Part shown: positions 63,367-64,000 of the stretch, one piece after another | Layout of the letters: each line of letters starts with the position of its first letter | Numbering within the stretch: the first letter of the stretch is position 1 | Assembly: GCA_021399435.1 (NCBI GenBank) | Contig: JAJTUP010000129.1 | Location: forward strand, 62,001-126,000 | Origin: Diaporthe sp. PMI_573 | Taxonomy: Eukaryota; Ascomycota; Sordariomycetes; Diaporthales; Diaporthaceae | DNA length: 64,000 nt | Direction of reading: 5' to 3' | Translations under genes and position numbers: made by a program | The notes under the pieces: model-generated | What the model saw: only the letters and a program-made list of their open reading frames with translations | Databases searched by the model: none | What the model was told of the DNA's origin: nothing

Positions 63367-64000
63367 GAGAGAAACAAGCAGCCACCTCCGACTGCCTCAT
63401 TTAGCGACAGCGGTCTGAAGCCAGCTAGTTGAAATTGGAATCCCGATATACGTGGTGTTGATTGGTGGGCTGAAAAGTGGATTGAGTGGGCAAGTAGGCC
63501 TGATAAAGGAACATTGGTACATCAAAATTGTTTTCTTCGGCTGGCGCCGTCAGCTCAAAATTTTGGGGAGCAAATATAGTAGCTACCCTTGAAATAGCTT
63601 AAGTTTCGTGCCGCCTTTTAATTTGCTATCTTAGGCACGTATCCTATTTCCGGGGCATGGCTTTGATCTGGTTTCCTCGGAAGATGGGCAAGCCGGCTCG
63701 ATCCCGCGAAGACATGCCGCCCTCATTAGAATTATTGGTCCACCGTTTCAAGTCGGTCCAGAAATCGGTGCAAGGCTTCACCTTGATTACTCAACTATGG
63801 TCGCGCCCATGGCGGTCCATTTGTGGCCCGTTAATTGTTGAGAGTGACTTGAGCGCCACTTCAATAAACCGAACATTCCACGTAAGAGTTACCACAGTGG
63901 ACAGCGCCTCCGATATCTTTCGGAAGTCGTCCAGGAGGAGTCTTGCTGCGTGAACCGCAGGGACCACGATGCTCGATCTAGAAGATGGGAGCTGGAACTC
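63367..64000. other. No supported gene at window end
   Basis: A 98-codon plus frame (63657-63953; LELLVHRFKSVQKSVQGFTL) has no recognised domain. Confidence 0.4.

Noticed and set aside
1..64000. CRISPR arrays, tRNA genes, rRNA genes and Starship tyrosine-recombinase captain
   Set aside because: No direct-repeat/spacer pattern, no tRNA A/B-box structure, no rRNA segment and no DUF3435-type recombinase were recognised on either strand.

Overview
The window looks like accessory chromatin of a filamentous ascomycete (Pezizomycotina, probably Sordariomycetes; the species is not resolvable from sequence alone). Spliceosomal introns are short (43-96 bp, with GTAAGT-like donors and CTGAC/CTAAC-like branch sites). 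Protein families are typical of these fungi: Zn2Cys6, Clr5, HNH_2, NACHT, DUF7908/DUF7732, Tad-type LINE, Fot1/pogo. Intact genes are sparse, separated by transposons and by fragments of genes that are normally core genes.

Left part (1-25.9 kb). A 5'-truncated HNH nuclease gene opens the window. Two full-length paralogues of an unnamed family face each other (4323-5990 on +, 21870-23816 on -). Each has an N-terminal coiled coil, a 60-bp phase-0 intron at the same place, and a C-terminal C-x2-H-x2-H-x12-H-x5-H domain. Between them lie two orphan genes (7728-8936 and 9862-11181), a two-exon gene joining an N-terminal Zn2Cys6 cluster to a C-terminal bZIP (15747-17072), fragments of an adenylyltransferase-like gene, an ADGF-type adenosine deaminase and ankyrin proteins, a copia gag fragment with a GC-rich insert, and two almost identical 5'-truncated LINE copies that end in (TG)n.

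Middle part (26-41 kb). A small intact orphan gene (27002-27619), TPR and DUF7732 fragments, a TA-flanked MITE (31102-31766), a complete and apparently autonomous Fot1/pogo transposon with 130-bp inverted repeats (32191-34515), an intact four-exon alpha/beta hydrolase starting 95 bp beyond that transposon, a DEP-domain fragment of an FlbA/Sst2-type RGS protein, and a 59-bp inverted repeat of unknown nature.

Right part (41-64 kb). A Clr5-domain gene, an ENA-type P-ATPase fragment and a gypsy element that appear to have been rearranged by an inversion between 11-bp inverted repeats, a deletion-derivative copia element with an intact reverse transcriptase/RNase H ORF and one LTR, a secreted DUF7908 protein, a delta-9 desaturase with eight frameshifts but all catalytic motifs, a NACHT-type NLR relic, a C2H2-family gene and a small P450 relic.

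No operon-like cooperation is evident. The coherent features are the paralogue pair with its neighbouring regulators, and active transposition: near-identical LINE copies, an intact pogo, and no heavy C-to-T decay. Many fragments keep introns, so they come from DNA-level duplication or decay and not from retrocopying. Gene boundaries were deduced by eye from reading frames and splice consensus; no database search was possible.
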